Below are positions 11,903 to 19,354 of a DNA stretch of 64,000 bases, one piece after another. Within the stretch, counting starts at the first letter, position 1. Each line of letters starts with the position of its first letter. Under the pieces are notes generated by a model. The model was given only the letters and a program-made list of their open reading frames with translations. It was not told the origin of the DNA and ran no database searches. The DNA is from an uncultured Alistipes sp. (lineage in GTDB: Bacteria; Bacteroidota; Bacteroidia; Bacteroidales; Rikenellaceae), in assembly GCA_947629705.1 (NCBI GenBank), contig CANREN010000002.1:79514-143513 (forward strand), read 5' to 3'. Both the position numbers and the translations under genes were made by a program.

Positions 11903-12958
11903 TCAACGAAGATTCGCGTTGAAAAACTCCGTCAGCCTGCCGAACGGGATGATCTCCGTCCGGTCGTAGAGATCCGTATGACTGGCTCCCGGGATGATCA
12001 GCAGCTCCTTGTTGTCGCCCGTCAGCTTGCGGAAGGCATCCTCGCTGAAATAGCGCGAATGGGCCTTCCCGCCGTGAACGACCAATACGGCGCTGCGAAT
12101 CTCGTCGCTGTACGCCAGGATCGGCATGTTGATGAACGACAGGGCCGAAGTCTTGTTCCACCCGCCGTTGGAGTTGAGCGAACGGGGATGATAGCCGCGC
12201 GGGGTTTTGTAGTAGTCGTAGTAATCCTTGACGAACTGCGGAGCATCGTCCGGCAGCGGATCGGCCACCCCGCCGGCCAGCGCATACGAGCCGCTGCGGG
12301 CATCCTCGGTGCGCTGGGCGTTGAGCTGGCGGCGCAGCTCGTAGCGGGCATCGGCATCCATCGCGTCGAAATAGCCGTTGGCATTCACGCGGCACATGTC
12401 GTACATCGTCGAAGCCACCGTGGCCTTGATGCGTGTGTCGATGGCCGCCGCATTGAGCGCCAGGCCGCCCCAGCCGCAAATGCCGATGATTCCGATCCGT
12501 TCAGGGTCCACATCGTCGCGCGTCGTGAGGTAATCGACCGCCGCGCAGAAGTCTTCGGTGTTGATGTCGGGCGAGGCGACATAACGCGGCTCGCCGCCGC
12601 TCTCGCCCGTGAACGAAGGATCGAAAGCGAGGGTCAGGAAACCCCGCTCGGCCATCGTCTGGGCATAAAGGCCCGAACTCTGCTCCTTGACGGCCCCGAA
12701 CGGGCCGCACACGGCAATGGCAGGCAGCCTGCCGGCTGCGGCCTGCTTCGGCACATAGAGGTCGGCGGCAAGCGCAATGCCGTAACGGTTGCGAAAGACC
12801 ACCTTCGCATGATTCACTCGGTCGCTCTGCGGGAAGGTTTTGTCCCACTCGGCCGTCAGTTTCAACTGTTCCATATTCTTTTTGTTATCGGTTTTCGTAC
12901 AAGCTGCGCCCAGCAGCAGCAAACCGGCCGAAAAGGCCGCTGTCATGATTTTGTTCAT
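11903..12958 (-). CDS. secreted lipoprotein alpha/beta hydrolase with a Cys at the nucleophile position
   Basis: A 351 aa alpha/beta hydrolase with a type II signal peptide (LLLLGAAC, lipid Cys20), so probably in the periplasm or outer membrane. The nucleophile elbow reads GIICGWGG-like (GICGWGG), placing Cys161 where most esterases have Ser; His327 in GASHTDLYD is the likely catalytic His. Dienelactone-hydrolase-like enzymes of this fold use Cys this way. It is divergent from an AraC regulator across a 158 nt spacer with a perfect palindrome, which suggests dedicated control. The substrate is unknown. Confidence 0.85.
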   Translation of the reverse strand: MNKIMTAAFSAGLLLLGAACTKTDNKKNMEQLKLTAEWDKTFPQSDRVNHAKVVFRNRYGIALAADLYVPKQAAAGRLPAIAVCGPFGAVKEQSSGLYAQTMAERGFLTLAFDPSFTGESGGEPRYVASPDINTEDFCAAVDYLTTRDDVDPERIGIIGICGWGGLALNAAAIDTRIKATVASTMYDMCRVNANGYFDAMDADARYELRRQLNAQRTEDARSGSYALAGGVADPLPDDAPQFVKDYYDYYKTPRGYHPRSLNSNGGWNKTSALSFINMPILAYSDEIRSAVLVVHGGKAHSRYFSEDAFRKLTGDNKELLIIPGASHTDLYDRTEIIPFGRLTEFFNANLR

Positions 12959-12986
12959 ACGTGTTCATTCCCGTTTTTTCCGAAAG

Positions 12987-12994
12987 CAAAGATA
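12987..12994 (-). promoter_or_regulatory. -7 box of the alpha/beta hydrolase gene
   Basis: Minus-strand TATCTTTG, a perfect TAnnTTTG, 28 nt upstream of the ATG. The expected -33 position (about 13014-13018) falls inside the palindrome at 13009-13026, so a protein bound there would directly contact or block this promoter. Confidence 0.75.
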
Positions 12995-13008
12995 GCGACC
13001 TTTTCACG

Positions 13009-13026
13009 AATCCGGTTAACCGGATT
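13009..13026. promoter_or_regulatory. 18 bp perfect palindrome, candidate operator
   Basis: The sequence AATCCGGTTAACCGGATT is its own reverse complement over 18 bases. It lies between the divergent hydrolase and AraC genes and overlaps the hydrolase -33 position. A second short inverted repeat, TTCGA-4 nt-TCGAA, follows at 13031-13044. The obvious ligand is the adjacent AraC protein (inference), although AraC proteins more often bind direct repeats. Confidence 0.6.
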
Positions 13027-13091
13027 ACGGTTCGATTTATCGAAATTACGGATCGTGCCGCCCTCCGTTGCGAACGAAAGCGGAAAAAAGC

Positions 13092-13099
13092 TATCTTTG
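13092..13099 (+). promoter_or_regulatory. -7 box of the AraC regulator gene
   Basis: TATCTTTG, a perfect TAnnTTTG, with GTTG about 20 bp upstream (13067-13070). It lies 17 nt before the first ATG (13117) and 29 nt before the second (13129). Confidence 0.7.
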
Positions 13100-13116
13100 T
13101 CCGAGAAGCGAACCGA

Positions 13117-14034
13117 ATGACCCATATCATGGAAAAGAAGCTGTTCCCGATCGAAACCGTCGCCGAATACAACGACCTGCTCGGCGTCGAAACCCTGCAT
13201 CCGTTGGTGAGCGTGATCGACCTGTCGGAAGTCCGGCCGATGAAACACGCACGGTACACGTTCGGATTCTATACCCTCTTTCTGAAGGAGGCGAAGTGCG
13301 GCGACCTGCTCTACGGACGTCAGCGTTACGATTACCAGGAGGGAACGGTCGTGTGCCTCGCCCCCGGGCAGGTGATCGGCATCGAAGACAACGGCGAAAC
13401 CTATCGGCCCAAAGGCTGGGCGCTGTGCTTTCATCCCGATCTGATCCGGGGAACGCCGCTCGGCAGCCGTATGAAAGAGTACACCTACTTTTCGTATGAG
13501 GTGAACGAAGCGCTGCACCTCTCGCAGCAGGAACGCGAATTGGTCGTCGACTGCCTGCTCAAAATCCGCGACGAGCTGCGTCATGCCATCGACCGGTTCA
13601 GCCGGCGGCTCATCGCCACCCATATCGAGCTGTTGCTGGCGTATTGCCTGCGGTTCTACGGGCGCCAGTTCATCACGCGCGAGCACATCAATCGGGACAT
13701 TCTGACCCGCTTCGAGTCGCTGCTCGACCGCTACTTCGAAAGCGGACGGGCGAGACAGGAGGGTCTGCCGACGGTCAGACAGTGCGCCGGCGAATTGTGC
13801 CTTTCGCCCAACTATTTCGGCGATCTGATCAAGAAGGAGAGCGGCAAAACGGCACAGGAACACATCCAGCTCAAGCTGATCGACCTCGCCAAGGAGTCGG
13901 TGTTGAATCCGGAGCGCTCCATTTCGCAGGTCGCCTACGAATTGGGATTCCGATACCCGCAGCATTTCACGCGGTTATTCAAGAAAATCGTCGGCATGAC
14001 CCCGAACGAGTATCGGGAAAAGCCGCCCGCGTAA
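13117..14034 (+). CDS. AraC family transcriptional regulator
   Basis: A 305 aa regulator. The N-terminal half is a cupin-like effector domain (about residues 20-170) and the C-terminal 100 residues carry two helix-turn-helix motifs (TVRQCAGELCLSPNYFGDLIKKESG and SISQVAYELGFRYPQHFTRLFKKIVGMTPNEYR). The -7 box at 13092 rules out the far upstream extension; ATG 13129 (MEKKLFPIE) is an alternative start. It is divergent from the alpha/beta hydrolase, its likely target. The effector is unknown. Confidence 0.9.
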   Translation: MTHIMEKKLFPIETVAEYNDLLGVETLHPLVSVIDLSEVRPMKHARYTFGFYTLFLKEAKCGDLLYGRQRYDYQEGTVVCLAPGQVIGIEDNGETYRPKGWALCFHPDLIRGTPLGSRMKEYTYFSYEVNEALHLSQQERELVVDCLLKIRDELRHAIDRFSRRLIATHIELLLAYCLRFYGRQFITREHINRDILTRFESLLDRYFESGRARQEGLPTVRQCAGELCLSPNYFGDLIKKESGKTAQEHIQLKLIDLAKESVLNPERSISQVAYELGFRYPQHFTRLFKKIVGMTPNEYREKPPA

Positions 14035-14122
14035 CGCCCCGCCGTCCGTTGAGAGAGCATCCACCCTCCGCAGGCGTGGAACCGCACGACCGAACTGCCG
14101 CTCCGCCGATCGTTGAAAAACA

Positions 14123-14157
14123 AAGGTTGCGCATCCTGTCCGGATGCGCAACCTTTT
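14123..14157 (+). terminator. terminator after the AraC gene
   Basis: A 14 bp perfect stem (14123-14136 with 14142-14155), 5 nt loop, followed by TTTT. A-rich sequence on the other side means it could also work for the minus-strand tRNA-Met. Confidence 0.8.
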
Positions 14158-14166
14158 GATTTTCCG

Positions 14167-14240
14167 TAGCGGGAGAGAGACTTGAACTCTCGACCTCATG
14201 ATTATGAATCATGCGCTCTAACCAGCTGAGCTATCCCGCC
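14167..14240 (-). tRNA. tRNA-Met(CAT)
   Basis: A 74 nt cloverleaf with acceptor stem GGCGGGA/TCCCGCT (first pair G-U), anticodon stem CATGA/TCATG, loop TTCATAA (CAT), discriminator A. The mispaired first base and three-GC anticodon stem of an initiator are absent, so it is elongator Met or possibly the lysidine-modified Ile(CAT) tRNA. CCA is not encoded. Confidence 0.9.
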
Positions 14241-14379
14241 ATCGCCCGAAAGCAGGGACAAAGGTAATCCTTTTTTTCGTTCGTGCAAAATCTTTTTCCG
14301 AAAAATCGCGATTTCTTCCGTCGGACAGCCCCGCATGGTACCGCATTTGTTACAACCCTCCTGTAAAACAATTCGAACC

Positions 14380-15282
14380 ATGTCAAACAGCCTCTCAACC
14401 GACAGCGCCCGCGCCAAACGCCGCGAACAAAGCATCCGTTCCTACGAACGCCGCGCCGAACATCCGAAAAACACGGCCCGCAACAAAAACGAATCGGCCG
14501 ACAACCGGCTGGATTTCAGTCGAACGAGCCGAACGGGCACCCTCCAGGAGACGAAGGGCCGCCGACCGAACGACAGAAACGGGAAAAGTCCGCGCACCGA
14601 TCGCACCGGCGGCCGCAGCGCCGACAAACGCTGCCGAACGCTGGAAATCCTGAAAGTCATCGCAGGATGCGTCCTGCTGTTCGCCCTTTCGTGGGAGATC
14701 ATTTCGGGCGACCACCTCAATTTTTCGCAAGCCTACCTGATTACCCAATTCGTCGTCTGCCTCATCTTCCTGTGCGACTTTTTCATCCGGTGGGGTCTGG
14801 CCGAACGCCGCAGCCGCTTTTTCTGGGTCCATCTGCCCTACCTGCTGATCTCCATCCCCTGGCTCAACCTCCTCAACTGGAGCGGCGTCGTGCCGACCCA
14901 TGACTGGGGGCTGCTCGTCGGATTGATCCCGATGCTTCGGGCCTTCCTCGCCATGACGATCATCATCGAATGGATGGTCAGCGAAAAGTACCGCATGAAC
15001 CGCATCTTCTGGGCCTATATCTTCACGGTCGTCGTCTTCACCTACCTCTCGGCGTTAGTCTTCTACGACTACGAAGTAGGCGTCAACACGAAACTGACCG
15101 GATTCGGCAACGCGCTCTGGTGGGCCTGGATGAACGTTACGACGGTCGGTGCGCAGATTTTCGCCGTGACGGCCATCGGCAAGATCGTTACGGTGCTGCT
15201 GCCGTCGTTGGGCATGATGTTCTTCCCGATTTTCACGACCTACATTCTGGACCGCTATACGGGCCGCAAAGAGGAGGTCTGA
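14380..15282 (+). CDS. ion-channel-like membrane protein with atypical selectivity filter
   Basis: A 300 aa protein. Residues 1-85 are basic and low-complexity (disordered). Then come six hydrophobic segments laid out like a voltage-gated cation channel: S1 about 88-109, S2 116-140, S3 150-168, S4 178-200, S5 211-230, pore loop and S6 243-290. The pore segment WWAWMNVTTVGAQIFAVTAIG is clearly channel-like, but the filter reads TTVGAQI (254-260) instead of TTVGYGD. S4 has only one Arg (188), so voltage sensing is doubtful. ATG 14380 was preferred to an upstream extension. Ion selectivity is unknown. Confidence 0.75.
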   Translation: MSNSLSTDSARAKRREQSIRSYERRAEHPKNTARNKNESADNRLDFSRTSRTGTLQETKGRRPNDRNGKSPRTDRTGGRSADKRCRTLEILKVIAGCVLLFALSWEIISGDHLNFSQAYLITQFVVCLIFLCDFFIRWGLAERRSRFFWVHLPYLLISIPWLNLLNWSGVVPTHDWGLLVGLIPMLRAFLAMTIIIEWMVSEKYRMNRIFWAYIFTVVVFTYLSALVFYDYEVGVNTKLTGFGNALWWAWMNVTTVGAQIFAVTAIGKIVTVLLPSLGMMFFPIFTTYILDRYTGRKEEV

Positions 15283-15319
15283 CGGCAACGTTCCGCCCGG
15301 CAGGAAACAGACGCACAAA

Positions 15320-15350
15320 AAAATCCTTGCTGCATGGCGGCAAGGATTTT
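15320..15350. terminator. bidirectional terminator between the channel gene and mscL
   Basis: An 11 bp stem AAAATCCTTGC/GCAAGGATTTT (15320-15330, 15340-15350) with a 9 nt loop, A-rich on one side and T-rich on the other, between two convergent genes. Confidence 0.8.
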
Positions 15351-15368
15351 CGTATGGGCTCTTCCCGG

Positions 15369-15782
15369 CTACTTCTTCTGCTGTTCTTTCAACAGATCGC
15401 GGATCTCGGTGAGCAGCAGCTCCTCTTTCGAAGGGGCCGGAGCCGGAGCGGGCGCAGCCTCCTTCTTCTTCACGATCCGATTCATCATCTTGACCATCAT
15501 GAAGATGCAGAATGCCAAAATCGCAAAATCCACACACTGCTGGATGAAGTTGCCATAGTTCCACGTAACGGGCTCGCCGCCCTCCTCGACCGCCTTTTTC
15601 AGAACGATCTTCAACTGCGTGAAATCGGTATTGCCGAGCAAGGCCCCGATGGGCGGCATCAGAATGTCGTTGACCAACGACGAAACGATTTTACCGAATG
15701 CCCCGCCGATGATTACGCCGACGGCCATATCCATCACATTTCCCTTGAGGGCGAACTCCTTGAATTCTCTTAAAAATCCCAT
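15369..15782 (-). CDS. mscL: large-conductance mechanosensitive channel MscL
   Basis: A 137 aa osmotic safety valve that opens under membrane tension. The N-terminal [46 protein letters not shown] is the diagnostic MscL first helix; the second helix ([18 protein letters not shown]) and a charged cytoplasmic C-terminus follow. Length is standard. It converges with the channel-like gene at 14380-15282 without sharing an operon. Confidence 0.97.
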   Translation of the reverse strand: MGFLREFKEFALKGNVMDMAVGVIIGGAFGKIVSSLVNDILMPPIGALLGNTDFTQLKIVLKKAVEEGGEPVTWNYGNFIQQCVDFAILAFCIFMMVKMMNRIVKKKEAAPAPAPAPSKEELLLTEIRDLLKEQQKK

Positions 15783-15864
15783 TTTTTTATGAATTAAGTT
15801 ATCTTTCTATTCGACGTTGTCATTGACGGCGCTAACCGATCTCCTTCGGAATCGAGCCCGGACA

Positions 15865-17721
15865 TCAAGCGACATCCACCAGCACGGCGTCGGTCGGAAC
15901 CGTATCGCCCGGCTGCACGAAGATCGCCTTCACCTCGCCGGAGAACTCCGTCGTGATGGGATTTTCCATCTTCATGGCCTCCAGCACGACGACATCCTGG
16001 CCCTCGACCACCTTGTCGCCGACCTTCACCAACACCTCCAAAATACGCCCCGGCAGCGGCGCCGTAACGGGATTGCCCGTAACGGCGGTCTCCGGTTTCG
16101 CTTCGGTTTTCGGCTTTTCGGCCGCAACCGGCTCGGCCGCTTTTCTGGCGGCGTAGGCCTTGACCTTCTGATCGGTCAGGAACTTCTTGGCAACCAACGG
16201 GAAGAGCTCCAGCAAAAGCACCTCTTTCTCGTTCTCGGCCAACTTCACGCCGCCGGCTTCGGGCAGCTCGGGATTGGGCTGCATCTTGTATTTCGACATG
16301 TCGTAGGGCTGCTCCTCACGCACGCCGCAGATTTTGAAACGGAACTCGGGATCGATCTTCACCGGCGTCCTGCCGTATTCGCCCTTCACTAAACCGACGA
16401 ACTGCGCGCTCTTGTTGGTGTACATCGCACGGCCCGCCTTCTCGTCGAGGGCGCAGTTGACCGCCTGGGCGCCGACGATCTGCGACGTCGGGGTAACCAA
16501 CGGCGGCAGACCGGCTGCCAGGCGCACCGTCGGAATCAACTCCATTGCACGGGGCAGAATCTCCTCGGACTTGAGCTGCTGCAACTGGGCCACCATATTC
16601 GAATACATGCCGCCCGGAATTTCGGCTTTCTGCACCAATTCGTTCGGCGCGGGGAACCCGAAGTAGGCTTCGATCCTGCGGCAGGCGGCGATCGTCCCCT
16701 CCTCGTCGTCCTTCTTCACGGCAGCGATCGCCGCATCGAACAGCGCGTCGATCTCGGCGGGCAGCTTGTCTGTCAACGGGTAGAACGGCTTCGGTTCGGG
16801 CTTTTCCTTGTTGAAAACCGACAGATTGAGCTCCTTGCGGATTTCGCGCAGCTCGGCGTTGATCTTCGCCACGGCTTCCATGTTCACGCCCGGGTCGATG
16901 CCCAATTTCTTGCAGAACACATAGATGAACTCCAAGGCCGGAGCGCCCGTACCCTCGGAGAAATACCAGCAGTTGGTGTCCACGACATCGGCGCCGGCCA
17001 TGATGGCCGACAGCACCGAAGCCAGCCCGTAACCCGGCGTACAGTGGGTATGGAAATCGACCGGAATCGAAAGTTTCTGCTTCAGCAGCTTGACCAACGC
17101 AGCGACCCGACGCGGCGGAATCAAGCCCGACATGTCCTTGATCGTAATCATATCGGCGCCGAGCGCAGCCATCTGTTCGGCCTTATCGACAAAATAGGCG
17201 TCGGTGAAGACGGGCTGCGGCTTCTTCCTGCCCATCAGGCGGGCCAGGAACCCGGGTTCGGGATATTTGGGGTCGACCGTATAGCACACGGCGCAATCGG
17301 CGATGCCGCCGTACTGCTTCACGTATTTGATCGTCGATTTCACATTGTCCACGTCGTTCAGCGCATCGAAGATACGCATGATGCCCAAACCGCTCTCGAT
17401 GGCGTTGCGGCAGAACCCGTCGATAATCTCATCGGTATAGGGGGCGTATCCGAAGAGGTTGCGGCCGCGCGAAAGCGCCGTCAGCTTCGAGACCTTGCCC
17501 ACCGCCTCGCGGATCGTCTCGAGACGAGTCCAGGGATTCTCGTTCAGATAGCGCATCACCGAATCGGGCACGGCGCCGCCCCAAACCTCCATTGCATAAA
17601 AATTCGCATCCTTATAATAAGGCAGACAGCGATCGATCTGCGCCTGGCTCATTCGCGTCGCGAATGACGACTGCTGGCCGTCGCGTAACGTAAGATCTCT
17701 GATTTTTAATTTTTTAGCCAT
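15865..17721 (-). CDS. oadA: biotin-dependent carboxyltransferase, oxaloacetate decarboxylase alpha / pyruvate carboxylase subunit B type
   Basis: A 618 aa soluble enzyme. A carboxyltransferase TIM barrel (RDLTLRDGQQSSFATRM, metal-site DFHTHCTPGYG) leads through a PYC_OADA domain to a Pro/Ala-rich linker (about 517-552) and a C-terminal biotinyl domain with EAMKMEN; Lys584 is the biotin site. Enzymes of this build transfer CO2 between oxaloacetate or pyruvate and biotin. No oadB or oadG neighbour is present, so whether it acts in a Na+-pumping decarboxylase or in a two-subunit pyruvate carboxylase cannot be settled here. A TAATTTTG -7 box lies upstream. Confidence 0.88.
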   Translation of the reverse strand: MAKKLKIRDLTLRDGQQSSFATRMSQAQIDRCLPYYKDANFYAMEVWGGAVPDSVMRYLNENPWTRLETIREAVGKVSKLTALSRGRNLFGYAPYTDEIIDGFCRNAIESGLGIMRIFDALNDVDNVKSTIKYVKQYGGIADCAVCYTVDPKYPEPGFLARLMGRKKPQPVFTDAYFVDKAEQMAALGADMITIKDMSGLIPPRRVAALVKLLKQKLSIPVDFHTHCTPGYGLASVLSAIMAGADVVDTNCWYFSEGTGAPALEFIYVFCKKLGIDPGVNMEAVAKINAELREIRKELNLSVFNKEKPEPKPFYPLTDKLPAEIDALFDAAIAAVKKDDEEGTIAACRRIEAYFGFPAPNELVQKAEIPGGMYSNMVAQLQQLKSEEILPRAMELIPTVRLAAGLPPLVTPTSQIVGAQAVNCALDEKAGRAMYTNKSAQFVGLVKGEYGRTPVKIDPEFRFKICGVREEQPYDMSKYKMQPNPELPEAGGVKLAENEKEVLLLELFPLVAKKFLTDQKVKAYAARKAAEPVAAEKPKTEAKPETAVTGNPVTAPLPGRILEVLVKVGDKVVEGQDVVVLEAMKMENPITTEFSGEVKAIFVQPGDTVPTDAVLVDVA

Positions 17722-17760
17722 TACGATCGGATTTAATTCCTGAATTTTGCTTCAACGGGA

Positions 17761-17768
17761 CAAAATTA
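17761..17768 (-). promoter_or_regulatory. -7 box of the oadA-type gene
   Basis: Minus-strand TAATTTTG, 39 nt upstream of the ATG. No good -33 box is visible. Confidence 0.5.
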
Positions 17769-17836
17769 CGAAACAATTTCCGAATTTCGGAGGATCGCCG
17801 GTTTTTTTTCACAAAAAGGGCTTGCAGCGCACTGCA

Positions 17837-18895
17837 TTACCGCTCGGAGGCGGGCAGCCCATCGGCTTGCGAGGGCAGCGTCAGGTCGTGCGGATCGAGG
17901 TAGGTGCGTTTGAACAGATCGACGAAGAAGATGAAGAGCGCCACGATCAGCGGGCCGAAAATCACGCCCATGAATCCGAAGAGCGGCAATCCGACGATGA
18001 CGCCGAGGATCGTTACGAGCGGATGGGTGTGGGCCATCCGTTTCTGCAACAGCAGCCGCATGACGTTGTCGACGTGGGTTACGATCAGTCCGCCGTAGAG
18101 CGCCAGGCCGAGCCCCATGCCCCAGCGCCCCTCCAACGCCATGTAAGCGGCTAACGGAAGCCAGACGAGGACCGTGCCCAACACCGGAATGACCGTCGCG
18201 AAGCAGGTCGCCACGCCCCAGAACAAGGGCAGCGGCGCCCCGAAAATCAGATAGCCGACATAGGCCAGCGCACCCTGCGCCAGCGCCAGCAGCGGGATGA
18301 CGATGGCATTCGACCGCACGATGACGTGGATTTCGCGCAGGACATCGCGGGAGACGGTCCGGTTGAACGGCAGGATTTCGCGGCAATAGTCCTCCATGCG
18401 GACGCCTCCGATCAACATGAAGTAGAGCACGAAGAGCAGCGCGATGACATTCAGCGTGAAGCGGAAGATATTGTGCAGCAGCCACTGCCCAAAGCTGGAG
18501 AGGTAGCCGAGCAGCGACGAGACGCTCGAATCCTCCCACAGATCGAAACCCGTTCGGCTCGCGATGACGTCGGCGAAATGGCGCAGCTGCGCCACGACCG
18601 TCTGCGAATTGGCCGCCAGATCCTGAATCCGTACCACTGACATCCAGACGACCAACGACACCGGCACCAAAAAGCAGAGGATCGCCTCGACCAGCAGCAG
18701 GGTCGCCGCCGCGCTGCGCCGCCATCTGCGGCGTTCGGTGAGCTGGATCATCTGTCCCCGCAGCAGAATGTAGATCGCCAGGGCGCCGAGCACGCCGCCG
18801 AACAGCGGGGCGAGTCCGACGAATATCACCGCTCCCATGCCGAGAATCAGCACGAAAAGCGAATAGCGCCAGTATTTTTCGCGCACAAGAATCAT
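17837..18895 (-). CDS. AI-2E family transporter (PerM/YdiK-like)
   Basis: A 352 aa polytopic membrane protein. Seven or eight helices, a long central region with QDLAANSQTVVAQLRHFAD, and the conserved LPLFGFMGVIFGPLIVALFIFFVDLFKRTY segment at the C-terminus match the AI-2E exporter family. Despite the name, many members have no proven link to autoinducer-2. ATG 18895 (MILVREKYWRYS) was chosen; the upstream 68 codons overlap repeat sequence. It stands alone. Confidence 0.87.
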   Translation of the reverse strand: MILVREKYWRYSLFVLILGMGAVIFVGLAPLFGGVLGALAIYILLRGQMIQLTERRRWRRSAAATLLLVEAILCFLVPVSLVVWMSVVRIQDLAANSQTVVAQLRHFADVIASRTGFDLWEDSSVSSLLGYLSSFGQWLLHNIFRFTLNVIALLFVLYFMLIGGVRMEDYCREILPFNRTVSRDVLREIHVIVRSNAIVIPLLALAQGALAYVGYLIFGAPLPLFWGVATCFATVIPVLGTVLVWLPLAAYMALEGRWGMGLGLALYGGLIVTHVDNVMRLLLQKRMAHTHPLVTILGVIVGLPLFGFMGVIFGPLIVALFIFFVDLFKRTYLDPHDLTLPSQADGLPASER

Positions 18896-19023
18896 CGCAT
18901 CCGACCGCAAGCAAGGAACATGCCGCAAAACCGCTTCTCCGCTGTTGCCGAGTTGCTCGTACCGAAGATTTTCAGACGTTGTTTCCCCATCCGAACGGGA
19001 TCGCTCGCGGCCACAGGCCGCGT

Positions 19024-19080
19024 ATCCGGATCGGGCCCGCCCCCCCCAAGCCCCCGCCTCGGCTGGGGCTTCAGCCGGCA
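19024..19080 (+). repeat. C-rich dispersed repeat, copy C
   Basis: An intergenic element reading CCGGATCGGGCCCGCC, a C8 run (19040-19047), then a hairpin-forming segment CGGCTGGGGCTTCAGCCG. It resembles the copies at 36204-36260 and 37087-37151. It lies in the 459 nt gap upstream of the TonB receptor gene, outside its promoter. Confidence 0.55.
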
Positions 19081-19118
19081 AACCGAAACGATTTAACAAA
19101 AACTTAACAGTCGATCGT

Positions 19119-19150
19119 ATTGCAGCCGCCGATTTTTTAACGTACCTTTG
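19119..19150 (+). promoter_or_regulatory. promoter of the TonB receptor-lipoprotein operon
   Basis: TACCTTTG (19143-19150) lies 20 bp after ATTG (19119-19122), a near-perfect Bacteroidota promoter. The predicted leader before the receptor ATG is about 200 nt, long for this genome. Confidence 0.75.
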
Positions 19151-19157
19151 CGACGTA

Positions 19158-19259
19158 ATGAAACAAATTCTGCATAGTCGATCGCAGTCCGCTGATAAGC
19201 GCCGATGGTTCGCATGTCCTGCTCGGTTGAATCGTATGGCCTACGCGCGACCGGTGTAG
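19158..19259 (+). other. possible 33-codon leader ORF in the TonB receptor 5' UTR
   Basis: An ATG eight bases after the -7 box opens a 33-codon frame (MKQILHSRSQSADKRRWFAC...RPV) that stops just before a hairpin. It is Arg-rich with no known similarity. It could be a regulatory leader peptide or chance; coding is not established. Confidence 0.25.
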
Positions 19260-19266
19260 AAAAGAC

Positions 19267-19303
19267 ACGGGGGATGATCCGCATGACGCGAATCGTCCCC
19301 CGT
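19267..19303 (+). promoter_or_regulatory. leader hairpin upstream of the TonB receptor gene
   Basis: A 12 bp stem with one G-U pair (19267-19278 with 19292-19303) around a 13 nt loop. It has no following U-run, so it is not a classic terminator. After it, a 14 bp direct repeat ATTAATAAAAAACA occurs at 19308-19321 and 19339-19352; the second copy ends two bases before the start codon. Confidence 0.5.
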
Positions 19304-19354
19304 ATCGATTAATAAAAAACAAGGAACACAATAACCCAATTAATAAAAAACAGT

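Noticed and set aside
15865..17721. Reading the biotin enzyme as full pyruvate carboxylase
   Set aside because: No biotin carboxylase (ATP-grasp) domain is present; only the carboxyltransferase and biotinyl parts are.
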